32,045 bases of DNA, taken from assembly GCA_016219065.1 (NCBI GenBank), contig JACRCK010000237.1, positions 1 through 32,045 on the forward strand, in the 5' to 3' direction. This document shows, piece after piece, positions 7,973-18,116 of this stretch; the stretch's first letter is position 1; the number at the start of each line of letters is the position of its first letter. A program made the position numbers and the translations under genes. This DNA comes from Deltaproteobacteria bacterium (GTDB lineage Bacteria > Desulfobacterota > RBG-13-43-22). Under the pieces are notes generated by a model. That model made no database searches. It had not been told where the DNA came from and saw nothing but the letters and a program-made list of their open reading frames with translations.

Positions 7973-8686
7973 ATGGATACGCTGCTCAAGATCACCGATC
8001 TCAAGGTCCGCTACGGTGGCGCCGAGGTGCTCCAGGGCGTTTCCCTGACCGTGGGCGCAGGCGAAATTGTGATGTTGATCGGATCCAACGGCGCCGGGAA
8101 GACCACCACCCTGAGGGCCGTTTCCGGCCTGAAACGGGCTCACGCCGGGGAGGTGCTTTTCGAAGGCCGACGGATTGACCGGTTAAACCCCCAAGACACG
8201 GTCAAAGCCGGTATCGGCCATGTGCCCCAGGGCCGAGCCCTTTTCCCCTACCTGTCGGTCCTGGAAAACCTGTTGCTGGGCGCCTACTTGAGACCCAACC
8301 GGAGAGATATCACCCAGGATCTGGAAAAGGTCTTCGAGCATTTCCCCGTTCTGAAGGAGCGCCAACGCCAATGGGCCGGCACCCTCTCGGGGGGCGAACA
8401 GCAGATGTTGGCCATCGCCCGGGCCTTGATGGGTCGGCCCAAACTGCTGATGCTGGACGAACCGTCCCTGGCTTTATCCCCGATTCTGATTCGGGAAATC
8501 GGCCGGGTGGTGGTCGAGATCAATCGAGCCGGGACCAGTATTTTATTAGTCGAACAAAATGCCCGTCTGGCTTTCAGCCTCGCCCGTAGGGGCTATGTAC
8601 TGGAAACCGGGCGGATCGTCGAATCCGGTTCAACGATGGAACTGATGAGCGACGATCGGGTTAAGCGGGCCTATCTGGGCCGGTAG
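7973..8686 (+). CDS. livF: Branched-chain-type ABC ATPase LivF-like
   Basis: A 237-residue ABC ATPase, normal LivF length. Walker A is GSNGAGKTT, the signature is a canonical LSGGEQQM, Walker B is LLMLDEPSLALSP, and the switch histidine position reads VEQNA, as is normal for LivF (Gln in place of His). A GGAGGT ribosome-binding site at 7961-7966 precedes the ATG, 18 bases after the LivG-like stop. It is the last gene of the operon and is followed by a terminator-like hairpin. It pairs with the LivG-like subunit in the cytoplasmic face of the transporter. Confidence 0.9.
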   Translation: MDTLLKITDLKVRYGGAEVLQGVSLTVGAGEIVMLIGSNGAGKTTTLRAVSGLKRAHAGEVLFEGRRIDRLNPQDTVKAGIGHVPQGRALFPYLSVLENLLLGAYLRPNRRDITQDLEKVFEHFPVLKERQRQWAGTLSGGEQQMLAIARALMGRPKLLMLDEPSLALSPILIREIGRVVVEINRAGTSILLVEQNARLAFSLARRGYVLETGRIVESGSTMELMSDDRVKRAYLGR

Positions 8687-8700
8687 TTGCGCGAGGAGGA

Positions 8701-8730
8701 AGGCGGGGAAAAATAACCGCCTGGTTTTAT
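8701..8730 (+). terminator. Probable intrinsic terminator of the amidohydrolase/liv operon
   Basis: The stem AGGCGG (8701-8706) pairs with CCGCCT (8717-8722), followed by GGTTTTAT. It lies 15 bases after the livF stop, between convergent genes. The T-run is short, so strength is uncertain. Confidence 0.5.
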
Positions 8731-8751
8731 ATAACACACTTCCCCACAATC

Positions 8752-8779
8752 AGAAAAAAGCGAAAGCCGCCGCCCGCTT
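8752..8779 (-). terminator. Weak terminator-like hairpin at the end of the GGDEF gene
   Basis: On the minus strand AAGCG pairs with CGCTT around a GC-rich loop and is followed by six T residues (A-run at 8754-8759 on the plus strand). It touches the stop codon of the GGDEF gene and would close the long minus-strand signalling operon. Confidence 0.35.
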
Positions 8780-11442
8780 CAAGCCGCCTGACTCCTGCCC
8801 GGATCCAAATCCGGCTCTTTGGCGGATTCCCCGGCCACCACCACCCGATTCCGCCCGGATTTTTTGGCTTGGTAGAGGGCCGCATCGGCCAGTTGCAGGA
8901 GGGCCTCCCCCTGGCCACCCTGATCGGGGAAAACCGCCGCGCCGATGGATATCGTAACCGGCCCCAACACTGCACCGCTCCGTTGGATCTGCAACGCCTC
9001 CACCGCCAGCCGAATTTCTTCCGCCCGGGTCACCAATGAGGGCAAGGGACACTCCGGCAGGATCAGGGTAAATTCTTCCCCGCCGTAACGGCAGGCGATA
9101 TCCTCCACCCGGATGATCTTTTTCAGCAACCGGCCGAAGGAGCGCAGCAGTTCGTCGCCGGCCTCATGGCCGTGGGTATCGTTGAAGCGCTTGAAATGAT
9201 CGAGGTCGAGCATGAGAACGCCCAGCGACTGCTCATTGCGCCGGGCCCGTTCCACCTCCCGTTCCAGGGTCTCCTGAAGATAGCGCTTATTAAAAAGACC
9301 GGTCAACGGATCACGGATGGCCTGTTGACGGAGCTTTTCCCGAAGTTTCAGATTGGACAAGGCCAGGGAAACATGCTCGGCGACCGATTCCACAAACTTG
9401 ATTCGGGCTTCACCGAAGGAACCCGAGCTTTCTTCTAAAAAGGCATCGAAGGATTCGCAGGTTTCCAGCTTGGGGCGCAGATGGATTAATCCCAGCGTCT
9501 CTCCCTGGGCCGTCAAGGGCAGGCAAAGATAGGTTTCGGACTTTATCCCCAGCAGGTGGCGGCAGACCAGTCCGGATGTAGACCCCTGGTCAGCGGTCAC
9601 GTGATGGGCCTTGCCCCGCCGCAGGGCCCAGCATTCGTTCAGGGGGAATACTTTTTTCCCCGGATCCGGCTCCCCCCAGACCGAAACCGCTTCCAGCATA
9701 TTTCCGGAATTGTTCAGTAAAAATAAACCGCCGGCCTCTTCGGGGAACAGCCGGCTCCCGTATTCTGCCAATATCGGAAAGGCTTCTTCAATCGACTGGC
9801 ATAACTGCAGCAACTCCCCCAATTCCCGGAGGAGTTTCATGTCCCGGTTGGTTTGGCCCACTTCCTGGACGATGCCCTGCAGGCGGGCATTGGCCTGGGA
9901 CAAGGCTTCCTCGGCCTGGCGCTGCTCGGTCAGATCGATAAAACTCTCCAACAGGTAGGGGTGCCCGTCCTTGACCACCGGCACGACTGTTTTCAATATG
10001 GGAATGCGCCCCCCCTGCGCGGTCTTGAGCACCCGTTCGGTTTTTTCCGACCGGGAGGAAGCCTTCAAAGGGCAGCGGCCGTCTTCACCGGCATGAAAAA
10101 ATTGCCGGCAAGGCCGGCCCACCACCTGATCTCGGGAGGAACCGATCATTTGGGCGGCGAAAGGATTGGCTTCCACAATCGTCAGACTCTGTTGATCGAT
10201 GAGCACGACCCCGACCCCGACCGACTCCATAATAATTTTCCAGAGTTCTTCTTTTTCTTTCAGCTTGCGTTCCGCCCGTTTCCGGAACAGGGTTTCAATG
10301 ATCACCGGTGCCAGATGCTCTATCGTTTTTTGATCATCTCCGGTGTACCCGGATTCCTTATTCTCCAAAGCGATCAACCCCAGCAAGCGGCCCTGGTGCT
10401 TTAACGGGACCCCCATAAACGACGTTAACGGGGGGCGGTCAGCCGACAACCCGATCCGGTCGGCCTGTTCCCCGGGAGCGTTGCTGATCAGCGCCCTTTC
10501 CTCCCGAATTACCCGCCCCCAGAGTCCTCTGATTTCCATATTCCGGTTCAGCCGGGAGGCCGCCTGCTCCGGCACCCGGTCAGCCGCCCAGCCCGGGTCG
10601 GTCAGGGCCATGGTATCCAGCAGCTCGGCCGGATTGATTTCACCGATCCAGCCCCGGGGGCTATCGGTGAGTTCCTCGGCCCGAGACAGGCAGACCCCGG
10701 CCAGTTCTTCCTCGGTCCGACAGTCCAGGGCCTTCTGAAAAATCTGATTGATGGCCTCCAGCAGCCCCTTCTGCCGGATCAGGCCATCTTCGGCGCTCTT
10801 GCGGGCGGTCACGTCGATGTTGGTCCCCCGATACCCCCGGAAGGCCCCTTGTTCCCCGAAAAAAGGGACGCCGCTGGTCAGCAACCAAATGATTTGCCCG
10901 TCCTTGCGGATATGCCGATTGAGAAAATTCTTAAACTTCTCCTGTTTTTCCGTCGAGAGTGATTTCTCGATAAAGGCCTCCCGCTCCTCCGGATGAAAAA
11001 AATCATAAAAGGGCTTCCCCAGCATTTCTGCAGGGGCATAGCCCAGGACCTCTTGCACCGTCGGACTCAGGTAGGTGTACCGCCTTTCCCGGTCAATCTC
11101 CCAGATTACCTCCAACGAACTGTCAATGATGTGGGTAAACCGCTCCTGGCTTTCGCGCAGCGCCCTTTCCACCTGGAGTTGCTCTTTCATTTTCCGGCTC
11201 AATTGGGTCCCGCCCAGGCCGATCCCGGCCAGGCCCAGCAGCCAAAGCCCCAGATGGCCCCCCCAAATCGTCCGCTGATGGTTCCAGGTCATCTCCCGGA
11301 GGGACCCCAGGGCTTCTTTTTTTTCATTATCCAGGTTCCACCAGAGCGACAGGCCGATGACTATGGTCCAGCCCAGGACCAAAACCAGGGTGTAAACCCA
11401 CAGGCGCGGCTGGGGATCTTTATTTTTTGCGAGCGGCGGCAT
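8779..11442 (-). CDS. Membrane-anchored PAS-GAF-PAS-GAF-GGDEF diguanylate cyclase
   Basis: An 887-residue protein counted from the ATG at 11442. Two hydrophobic segments near residues 14-33 and 61-78 suggest an inner-membrane anchor. PAS (about 95-215), GAF (225-390), PAS (400-515) and GAF (540-700) domains follow, then a GGDEF domain (705-870). The active-site motif is an intact GGEEF, and an RVED product-inhibition site stands five residues before it. Active synthesis of c-di-GMP from GTP with feedback control is therefore expected. The second PAS carries Cys residues in GRPC and GRCPL. The frame extends to a TTG at 11493 with no ribosome-binding site there; I prefer the ATG, although its own site is also weak. 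It is the last gene of the operon, 74 bases after the HDOD gene. Confidence 0.88.
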   Translation of the reverse strand: MPPLAKNKDPQPRLWVYTLVLVLGWTIVIGLSLWWNLDNEKKEALGSLREMTWNHQRTIWGGHLGLWLLGLAGIGLGGTQLSRKMKEQLQVERALRESQERFTHIIDSSLEVIWEIDRERRYTYLSPTVQEVLGYAPAEMLGKPFYDFFHPEEREAFIEKSLSTEKQEKFKNFLNRHIRKDGQIIWLLTSGVPFFGEQGAFRGYRGTNIDVTARKSAEDGLIRQKGLLEAINQIFQKALDCRTEEELAGVCLSRAEELTDSPRGWIGEINPAELLDTMALTDPGWAADRVPEQAASRLNRNMEIRGLWGRVIREERALISNAPGEQADRIGLSADRPPLTSFMGVPLKHQGRLLGLIALENKESGYTGDDQKTIEHLAPVIIETLFRKRAERKLKEKEELWKIIMESVGVGVVLIDQQSLTIVEANPFAAQMIGSSRDQVVGRPCRQFFHAGEDGRCPLKASSRSEKTERVLKTAQGGRIPILKTVVPVVKDGHPYLLESFIDLTEQRQAEEALSQANARLQGIVQEVGQTNRDMKLLRELGELLQLCQSIEEAFPILAEYGSRLFPEEAGGLFLLNNSGNMLEAVSVWGEPDPGKKVFPLNECWALRRGKAHHVTADQGSTSGLVCRHLLGIKSETYLCLPLTAQGETLGLIHLRPKLETCESFDAFLEESSGSFGEARIKFVESVAEHVSLALSNLKLREKLRQQAIRDPLTGLFNKRYLQETLEREVERARRNEQSLGVLMLDLDHFKRFNDTHGHEAGDELLRSFGRLLKKIIRVEDIACRYGGEEFTLILPECPLPSLVTRAEEIRLAVEALQIQRSGAVLGPVTISIGAAVFPDQGGQGEALLQLADAALYQAKKSGRNRVVVAGESAKEPDLDPGRSQAA

Positions 11443-11516
11443 AAAAAGGATGAACCCTGAGGGCAGGTCCCCGTGCAATCTTTTTATAAACAAAATCGGG
11501 CTATTCTTGGAAAACT

Positions 11517-12752
11517 TTAATCAATAGGACGGCCGTTTCCTCCCTTATTCCGAAAAACCAGTTCCCGCCAGGCGGAAAGACTGGAGAGGAGTCCCAAAGA
11601 TTCTAAATAATCCGTTTTCATTTCCCAGCCGGATCCGGGCTTTTCTTCCGGGTCCCGGCTGCTGATCAGGCTGTCGGCTCCATGAACGGCCGTTAGGACA
11701 CTGAAGGTCTTCAGGGGCGAGGCCTGCGGGTGGTGGGAAAAGGCCAGGGTTTCGATGATGGCATGCGGCAGACCCCACAATCCCAGCAGGTAAGCCCCCA
11801 CCAGGCCGTGGGAGGTGCCGAAGATCTCTTCTTCCACCTGCCAGACGGGAAGCCGTTCCGCGGCCGACCGGGTCAACACCTGGGCGTAGCGATCCGGAAA
11901 ATTATCGGCCAGCACCAGCTTGCCGCAATCGTGCAGCAAACCGGCCATGGCCGCCTCATCGGCCAGGGCCCGGTCCCGGGTTTCTTCCCAGGCGATGGCT
12001 TTGGCCAGTTCGGAAGTCAGCAGGCTGTGCTCCCAGAGATCGGCAACGAAAGAGCCGAAACGCTCTCCCTGCCGGAAACCCGAAAAGATATGCAAGGAAA
12101 GGATCAACGTTTCCAGGGTCTTCAGCCCCAAAAAGAGCACGGCCTGGGCCGGGTTGGCAATCTTTTGGGGCAGTCCGAAAAAGGCCGAGTTGACCAGTTG
12201 TAGGACCTTGGCCGTCATGGCCATATCCCGGGAGACGATCCGGCCCACCCGTTCCAGGGAACAATCCTCGGATTCCATTTCCCGCCGTATTTCCAGGTAG
12301 AGGCTGGGCAGACTCGGCAGCGAGGAGGTAAGGCCGATGACCTGTTTCAGGGTCGGGTCCTCCAGCAGGGCACTCAAAGCAAAGGTGCGGCTGAGGACGA
12401 CTTCCAGGACCTCGAACTCGCAGGGCTTGGCCAGAAACTGGTGGGCCACGCCGACCGACTGCATGACCCACTGCAGGTCGGACTGGCCGGAGAGGATGAT
12501 GCGGGTCACCCGGGGATGCCGCTTCTTGACCTCGCTCAACAACTGGGCGCCGGTCATACCGGGCATGCGCATATCGGAAACGACGACGTCGTAGCCGCCC
12601 GCTTCCAGCAGGGCCAGGGCCGACGGTCCGTCCTCGGCGAAGTCAAACTCCCATTCCCCGCGCTTGGCGTAAAGCATGCGCCGCAGGCCCTGCAGGATCC
12701 GCGGCTCGTCATCGACAAAGAGAATCCTTTTTTTATACCCCGGTTCCATCAT
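11517..12752 (-). CDS. Response regulator with HDOD output domain
   Basis: A 411-residue protein. Residues 8-125 form a receiver domain with the acidic pair in FVDDE, phospho-acceptor Asp60 in VVSDMRMPG, and Lys109 in LAKPC. Residues about 140-340 form an HDOD domain (LPSLPSLYLEIRREME, KVLQLVNSAFFGLP, GLLHDCGKLVL, SHHP). HDOD domains are HD-superfamily relatives used in signalling, usually without proven phosphodiesterase activity. The start is ATGATG at 12752-12747, with the first ATG overlapping the TGA of the upstream kinase gene by four bases, so the two are translationally coupled. That kinase is the likely phosphodonor. A short C-terminal extension (about 345-411) has no recognised domain. 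Confidence 0.88.
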   Translation of the reverse strand: MMEPGYKKRILFVDDEPRILQGLRRMLYAKRGEWEFDFAEDGPSALALLEAGGYDVVVSDMRMPGMTGAQLLSEVKKRHPRVTRIILSGQSDLQWVMQSVGVAHQFLAKPCEFEVLEVVLSRTFALSALLEDPTLKQVIGLTSSLPSLPSLYLEIRREMESEDCSLERVGRIVSRDMAMTAKVLQLVNSAFFGLPQKIANPAQAVLFLGLKTLETLILSLHIFSGFRQGERFGSFVADLWEHSLLTSELAKAIAWEETRDRALADEAAMAGLLHDCGKLVLADNFPDRYAQVLTRSAAERLPVWQVEEEIFGTSHGLVGAYLLGLWGLPHAIIETLAFSHHPQASPLKTFSVLTAVHGADSLISSRDPEEKPGSGWEMKTDYLESLGLLSSLSAWRELVFRNKGGNGRPID

Positions 12753-14962
12753 TTTCTCTGTTCCTCCAGGGGGAGCCTGACCCGAAAGACGGTTCCCCGG
12801 TCGACTTCGCTGTCAAAGGAAATAGCGCCCTGATGTTTGTCCACCACGATCGTATGGCAGATGGCCAGCCCCTGGCCGGTGCCCCGGCCCACCTCTTTGG
12901 TGGTAAAAAAAGGATCGAATATTTTCGCCCGGATGGATTCCGGGATACCGGCGCCGGTATCCTGAATCTCCAATTCCACCCAGCGGCCCTCTTGGCGGGT
13001 GCGCAGGGTGATCCGGCCCTGGGCCCGGCCTGGCGCTTTCCCCGGCCCGGCGATGGCCTGGGCGGCGTTGACGATCAGGTTCAGGATGACCTGGTTGATC
13101 TCCCCGCTGATGGCCGGCACCAGGGGAAGCTGCGGATCCAATTCAGTCCTCAGCTCCGCCACATATTTCCATTCGTTCCTGCTGACCATGACCGTGTTTT
13201 CGATGGCCTTGTTAAGGTCGACCAGCGTCTTCTCCCTGGATCCCGGGTGGGCGAAGTCCTTGATCGACTTGACGATGGTCCTGATTCGGTCGACCCCTTC
13301 CAGCGTCTGGTCCACCGCCCGGGGAATCTCATCCAGCAGGTAGTCCAGGTCGAACCGCTGGCGGGCTTCTTCCAGTTCTTCCAGCAACGGCTGCGGGTCA
13401 CCGACTTGCTTCACCGCTGCGGCCAATTGGGAATATTTGGCAAAAATCTGCTGCAGGTTCTGGAAAGCCTCCTGGACGAAACGGGTATTATCCCCCACGT
13501 ATTGGGCCGGCGTGTTGATTTCGTGGGCGATGCCCGCCGCCAGGGAACCGATCGATTCCAGCCTCTGGGCCTGGGCCAGTTGCCGTTCCAGGAGGAGCCG
13601 GTGGGTGACGTTAAAGCCGTGGATCAGCACGCCCAGGCCGTTGAATTCTTCACCGAACACCGGGTGGAGGGAGATTCCCAGAAAGCCCCCTTTTCCGTCA
13701 ACTTGCCGGAATCGTACTTTTTCCAGGTACAAAGAGCGGGTCTCCTGCCGGCAGCGATCGATGGCCTGTTCCATAGCCTGCATATCCCAGGAAAGGGGCA
13801 ATTGCGTCAGACAGCGCCCCTGGGCCTCCAGTCCGCCGAAACCGAATTCCTTTTCCGCCTGGAGGTTCCAGAACATGACCCGGTTCCCCCGGTCCACGGC
13901 GATCAAAATGGCCGACAGGGACTGGATGATCTGCCGGGTCAGGTTGACGGCCTTTTGCAGACCCCGCTCCGCCCCCTTGCGGTCGGTTATATCGCGCAGG
14001 ATCGACATGAAATGCTGGGAGGATCCTTCCTGGTCGGGAACCCGAAAGGCGACCAGTTCCGTCGGGATCAGGGTTCCGTCTTTCCTCCGGAACTCCCATT
14101 CCCCGCGCCAGTAGCCGGTCTCGAGAATGTCTGGATAGACCCGTTCCCCGAAAGAACGATAATCTTCCTTCGAAGCATAGAGAAACCGGGCCGGCTTATG
14201 GAGTACCTCCTCCCGGCCGTAGCCGAAAAGCTGTTCAAAAGCCGGATTACAGTCCAGCAGAATTCGGGCTTCGTTGGTTTCGATGATGGCATCGGGTGAG
14301 CTTTGGATAAAGGCGTTCAGATGGGATTCACTCCAGCGCAGGGCCGCCTCCAGGGCCCGGGTTTCCCCGATTTCCCGTTCCAATGCCTCGTTGGCCAGTC
14401 GCCATTCCCGGGTGCGGGCCTTCACGATTCCTTCCAGGTTTCTTTTATAACTCAGCAGTTCGTTTTCCACGGATTTCCGGCGGCTGATGTCGCGGGCTAC
14501 GGCCTGAAAACCGGTTATCCGGCCGTTTTCCCGGACGATCTGAACATGCTGTTCGATCCAGATCTCCCGGCCGTCGCGGGCCAGCAAAGGAAACTCGAAA
14601 ACCGTGTCGGGAAGCTCCTTGACGAATTGCCGGTCATAGAAACGGCGGGCTTCCCTGCGGAAATCCTCACGGATCAGTTCCAGGTAGTGCCTCCCCAACA
14701 GTTGCTGCGGGGCAAAACCGGTCACTTTTTCCGCGGCCGGATTCAAAAAGGTAAAATGCCCGGAGGCATCCGTTTCATAAATCACATCGCGGGAGTTTTC
14801 GACCAGAGATTGGAAGCGCCGGGTCTGGCACAGGGCCGTTTTCAATCGGTCGATTTCCGGGTAGCAAGCCCCGGCTGCGCTCAGTCCTTCTCCGCCTCTG
14901 CTGGTCAGGACGGATGCTGAATCCGGGTTCCAGGGACTCCCTTCCCCCTTCGGAATGGTCAT
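12749..14962 (-). CDS. Cytoplasmic sensor histidine kinase, three PAS domains
   Basis: A 737-residue kinase with no membrane segment. PAS domains lie at about 45-165 (ending ARDISRRK), 205-330 (ending LRDITDRK) and 335-460. The catalytic core follows: H-box [19 protein letters not shown] with phospho-accepting His480, N-box [15 protein letters not shown]1 DTGAGIP, F-box FDPFFTTKE and G2 GTGQGLAI. The long segment between H-box and N-box, including [10 protein letters not shown] and [10 protein letters not shown], is nearly the same as in the kinase at 16023-18101, so the two are close paralogues. The start overlaps the stop of the HD-GYP gene by one base (TAATG) and its end overlaps the HDOD gene. 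All sensing must be cytoplasmic; the ligands of the PAS domains are unknown. Confidence 0.9.
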   Translation of the reverse strand: MTIPKGEGSPWNPDSASVLTSRGGEGLSAAGACYPEIDRLKTALCQTRRFQSLVENSRDVIYETDASGHFTFLNPAAEKVTGFAPQQLLGRHYLELIREDFRREARRFYDRQFVKELPDTVFEFPLLARDGREIWIEQHVQIVRENGRITGFQAVARDISRRKSVENELLSYKRNLEGIVKARTREWRLANEALEREIGETRALEAALRWSESHLNAFIQSSPDAIIETNEARILLDCNPAFEQLFGYGREEVLHKPARFLYASKEDYRSFGERVYPDILETGYWRGEWEFRRKDGTLIPTELVAFRVPDQEGSSQHFMSILRDITDRKGAERGLQKAVNLTRQIIQSLSAILIAVDRGNRVMFWNLQAEKEFGFGGLEAQGRCLTQLPLSWDMQAMEQAIDRCRQETRSLYLEKVRFRQVDGKGGFLGISLHPVFGEEFNGLGVLIHGFNVTHRLLLERQLAQAQRLESIGSLAAGIAHEINTPAQYVGDNTRFVQEAFQNLQQIFAKYSQLAAAVKQVGDPQPLLEELEEARQRFDLDYLLDEIPRAVDQTLEGVDRIRTIVKSIKDFAHPGSREKTLVDLNKAIENTVMVSRNEWKYVAELRTELDPQLPLVPAISGEINQVILNLIVNAAQAIAGPGKAPGRAQGRITLRTRQEGRWVELEIQDTGAGIPESIRAKIFDPFFTTKEVGRGTGQGLAICHTIVVDKHQGAISFDSEVDRGTVFRVRLPLEEQRK

Positions 14963-16026
14963 TAGGGAAGGCCCTCCATTGGTTTCAGCCGCGGTGACCA
15001 GACGCTTCCCTCCGCGACCGCCGCACCGGTCTCTTGTTTCCCGGCAAGGAAGAAAAAACCCTTTTTAGTGAACAGCCTTTCGACCGCGGCGGCCGCCTCC
15101 GGGTCGTACCGGATTCCCCGCCCCCCGTGGATTTCCTCCAGGGCCGCTTCCAGCCCTTTGGCCGGGCGATAGGGCCGGTGGTAACTGATGGCCTCGATCA
15201 CATCGGCTACGGCGATGATCCGGGCCTCCCGGCTTATTGCCCCATCCCTCAACCCGGCGGGGTAACCCGACCCGTCGAGACGCTCGTGATGCTGAACGAC
15301 GATATCGTGAATGGGAAACCCGAAGCGGATGGGCTTTAAAATTTCATAGCCGATTCGGGCATGGAGCTTGATGATTTCGAATTCAGGGGGATTCAGGCGA
15401 CCAGGCTTGTTCAGAAACTCGGCCGGTACATACATTTTCCCCAGGTCATGGATGGAGGCCGCCAATTCGACCTGAGCAACCTGTTCAGCCGGCAACCCCA
15501 GCTCCCGGGCCATCGCGGCGGCGAGCTGCGCCACCCGCCGTTGATGGCCCGCCGTATAAGGGTCCTTGAATTCCACCAAGCGGACCAGGGCCTCGGCCAA
15601 TCCTTCCAGGCCTTTCTGCCACTCCCGGAGCGCAAAATATTCTCTTTCGGTTTGGACCAGCCGATGCTGGTGCAGACTGTCCCGGATGGCCCGGTCCAGC
15701 AAATCCCGCGGGCAGGGTTTGGTCAGAAAACGAAAGACCCTTCCTTTGTTCACTGCTTCCATGGCCGTCTCCAATAGGGCCTGGCCGGTCAACATGATTC
15801 GTATCGAATCCGGGTACCGGCTGCCCACCTCTTCCAGAAAGGCCGCCCCATCCATGCAGGGCATCTGAAAATCGGAGATCACCACTTCACAGGGTCCATC
15901 CTGTTCGAGCTGCTCCAAGGCCTGGGAACCTGATTCGGCGGTGGCCACCTCATATTTTCCCTGGAACAGGCGCCGCCAGGAATACAGCAGCAGTTCGTCA
16001 TCGTCCACGAACATGACCCGGCTCAT
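14962..16026 (-). CDS. Response regulator with HD-GYP c-di-GMP phosphodiesterase domain
   Basis: A 354-residue RpfG-type protein. The receiver (residues 3-120) has VDDDE, phospho-acceptor Asp52 in VISDFQMP and Lys103 in LTKPC. The HD-GYP domain (about 140-325) carries the metal-binding HD pair in SIHDLGKMYVP (193-194) and HHERLDGSGYP (246-256), so the catalytic and GYP motifs are intact. HD-GYP enzymes hydrolyse c-di-GMP to GMP or pGpG. A tail of about 30 residues is unassigned. Its ATG at 16026 overlaps the stop of the REC-PAS-PAS kinase by four bases, which makes that kinase the likely partner. The operon also encodes a GGDEF protein, so synthesis and degradation of the same messenger are co-expressed. 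Confidence 0.92.
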   Translation of the reverse strand: MSRVMFVDDDELLLYSWRRLFQGKYEVATAESGSQALEQLEQDGPCEVVISDFQMPCMDGAAFLEEVGSRYPDSIRIMLTGQALLETAMEAVNKGRVFRFLTKPCPRDLLDRAIRDSLHQHRLVQTEREYFALREWQKGLEGLAEALVRLVEFKDPYTAGHQRRVAQLAAAMARELGLPAEQVAQVELAASIHDLGKMYVPAEFLNKPGRLNPPEFEIIKLHARIGYEILKPIRFGFPIHDIVVQHHERLDGSGYPAGLRDGAISREARIIAVADVIEAISYHRPYRPAKGLEAALEEIHGGRGIRYDPEAAAAVERLFTKKGFFFLAGKQETGAAVAEGSVWSPRLKPMEGLP

Positions 16027-18101
16027 GGGGTCACCCCTGCTGCGATCCCCAGGGGCAGACGAATGATGAATTCCGTTCCTTCTCCCTCCCGGCTTTCCAG
16101 TTGAATCGATCCCTGGTGTTTCCCGACCACGGCCGCCTGGACGATGGCCAGCCCCTGGCCGGATCCTTTTCCCGGTTCCTTGGTGGTGAAAAAAGGATCA
16201 AAAATACGCTCCCGGATGGCCGCCGGGATCCCGGGTCCGTTGTCCCCGATCCGGATTTCCGCGTCGCCGTTTACCTGGCGGGTCCGGATGCGGATGATCC
16301 CTTTTCGCCCTTCGGCGGCCTTGGCCGTTGCTCCAATGGCCTGGGCGGCGTTGACCAGGATGTTCAAAAAAACCTGATTGATCTCTCCGGGGATACAGGG
16401 CACCGGCGGCAGGTCCGGATCCAGTTCGGTTTTCAGTTCGGCTACATATTTCCATTCGTTGCGGGCCACGGTAATCGTATTTTCCAGGGCCCGGTTGATA
16501 TCCACCGCTGTTTTTTGATTGGTTCCCGGATGGGAAAATTCCTTCATGGAAAGTACGATCCGGCTGATCCTCTCCACGCCCTCGAGGGTTTGGTTGATGG
16601 CCAGGGGAATTTCTTCCTCCAGATAGTGGACATCCGCCTTCCGGGTTTGGGCTTCGATCTCGGCGATCAACCCTGCATGACCTTCCTCCCCTTTGACCGA
16701 CTCCAATAACCGGTGGTGCAGGCGAAGCGTCGCCAGCAGATCCGTAAAAGCGGCCTTCAGGAACTGGGTATTGTCTCCAACATATTGGATGGGGGTATTG
16801 ATTTCATGGGCAATGCCCGCCGCCAATTGTCCGATGGATTCCAGTTTCTGGGCCTGCGTCAGTTGCATCTCCAAAATCTTTCTTTCGGTCAGGTCGGTAC
16901 CCATCAGCAGAACGCCGGGAGGCCGGCCGTCATCGGTCTGGATGGGATTCAAGGTAATGTCCAGAAACCCCTCTTTCCCGTCCCTGTGGGTGAAGCGGAT
17001 ATCCGCAAGGCGAATAAACCTCTTTTGATCTTGGCACTGGGTGAGGCCTACCTGAATCTGCTTTCCTTCCCAATGAAGACCCAATTCCGTAAGGGATTTA
17101 CCCAAAGCGTTTTCAGTCCGGACCCCAAAGGTCTCCTCGGCCAGCTTGTTCCATTGGATAATGCGCAGGTCGGCCGCCAGGCCGATAAGGACCGAAGATA
17201 TCCCGGAAATCAGGGCCGCCATCTCCTGGTGAGCCCGTCGCAGTGCATCCGTCGCCTCCTTTCGGTCGGTGATATCGGCTACCGTAAGCTGGATGGCCGG
17301 AGCCCCATCAAATTGAACCACGGTGACCCGGCTTTCCAGCCAGATCAGAGAGCCGTCTTGGCGAACCCCCTGGTATTCATAATGCACCGGGGCCGGTTTT
17401 CCCTCTAACCGCGCTGCCCGATATCCCAACAGCCGCTTCTGTTCATGAGGGGCGATGACCGCCAGGATCGAATCCAGCCGGAGGATTTCGGCCAGGGAGT
17501 AGCCATGGAGTTGGGCAAAGGCCTGGTTGGCAAACAAGGGCTGCAGGTCGCGGTGGATGAGGATGCCCTGGATGGACCCCTCGGCCAGGCTGCGAAATTG
17601 GGCTTCGCTCTCTTTGAAGAATCCTATGGTCAATTCCAGGTCCCGCGTTTTCTCCCGGACCTGTTTTTCCAGATCCTGGCGATAGGATCGCTCCCCAATT
17701 TCCAGGGCTCTTCGTTTCAAGGCATTGATAATGCTGATCAGGATCTGATTCCGTTCAAAAGGTTTGACGATATAGCCATAGACCCCGATTTCCAATGCGA
17801 TTTGGGCCTGTTGGGGATCATCGACTCCGGTGACCATGATGATCGCCGAATTCGGGTGCTCCTTTTTGATCCACCGGCTTAAATCCAGGCCCGATTCCCC
17901 GGGCATTTGCAGATCACAGAGCACCAGATCGATCTTTTCCCGATCCAGGATCACCTGGGCCGCCGGGGCGTCCGCCGCCTGGAAACAGGTGTAGCCCTGT
18001 GGGGCCAGCAATTTCTGCAGGACCGAGCGGAGGGACGACTCATCATCGACGATCAGTATTTTTAAGGGTTCCTTAGTTGAGAGAATATCTTGATTTTCCA
18101 T
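16023..18101 (-). CDS. Histidine kinase with N-terminal receiver and two PAS domains
   Basis: A 692-residue soluble protein. The receiver (residues 13-130) has acidic residues 19-20, phospho-acceptor Asp63 in [13 protein letters not shown] and Lys113 in IVKPF. A coiled-coil linker (about 130-165) leads to PAS domains at about 165-280 and 290-410. The kinase core has [19 protein letters not shown] with His432, [31 protein letters not shown] and GSGQGLAI. Having the receiver at the N-terminus means the kinase is itself probably controlled by phosphorylation from another kinase. The receiver plus linker resembles that of the LuxR regulator at 18584-19501, and the core resembles the kinase at 12749-14962. 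The ATG at 18101 lies 15 bases after the FlaG-like gene. Confidence 0.9.
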   Translation of the reverse strand: MENQDILSTKEPLKILIVDDESSLRSVLQKLLAPQGYTCFQAADAPAAQVILDREKIDLVLCDLQMPGESGLDLSRWIKKEHPNSAIIMVTGVDDPQQAQIALEIGVYGYIVKPFERNQILISIINALKRRALEIGERSYRQDLEKQVREKTRDLELTIGFFKESEAQFRSLAEGSIQGILIHRDLQPLFANQAFAQLHGYSLAEILRLDSILAVIAPHEQKRLLGYRAARLEGKPAPVHYEYQGVRQDGSLIWLESRVTVVQFDGAPAIQLTVADITDRKEATDALRRAHQEMAALISGISSVLIGLAADLRIIQWNKLAEETFGVRTENALGKSLTELGLHWEGKQIQVGLTQCQDQKRFIRLADIRFTHRDGKEGFLDITLNPIQTDDGRPPGVLLMGTDLTERKILEMQLTQAQKLESIGQLAAGIAHEINTPIQYVGDNTQFLKAAFTDLLATLRLHHRLLESVKGEEGHAGLIAEIEAQTRKADVHYLEEEIPLAINQTLEGVERISRIVLSMKEFSHPGTNQKTAVDINRALENTITVARNEWKYVAELKTELDPDLPPVPCIPGEINQVFLNILVNAAQAIGATAKAAEGRKGIIRIRTRQVNGDAEIRIGDNGPGIPAAIRERIFDPFFTTKEPGKGSGQGLAIVQAAVVGKHQGSIQLESREGEGTEFIIRLPLGIAAGVTP

Positions 18102-18116
18102 TAAATAAACAGCCCT

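Noticed and set aside
12833-14299. A 488-codon open frame on the plus strand opposite the triple-PAS kinase
   Set aside because: It mirrors the kinase gene, whose PAS and kinase motifs are all intact; no family pattern is seen on the plus strand.
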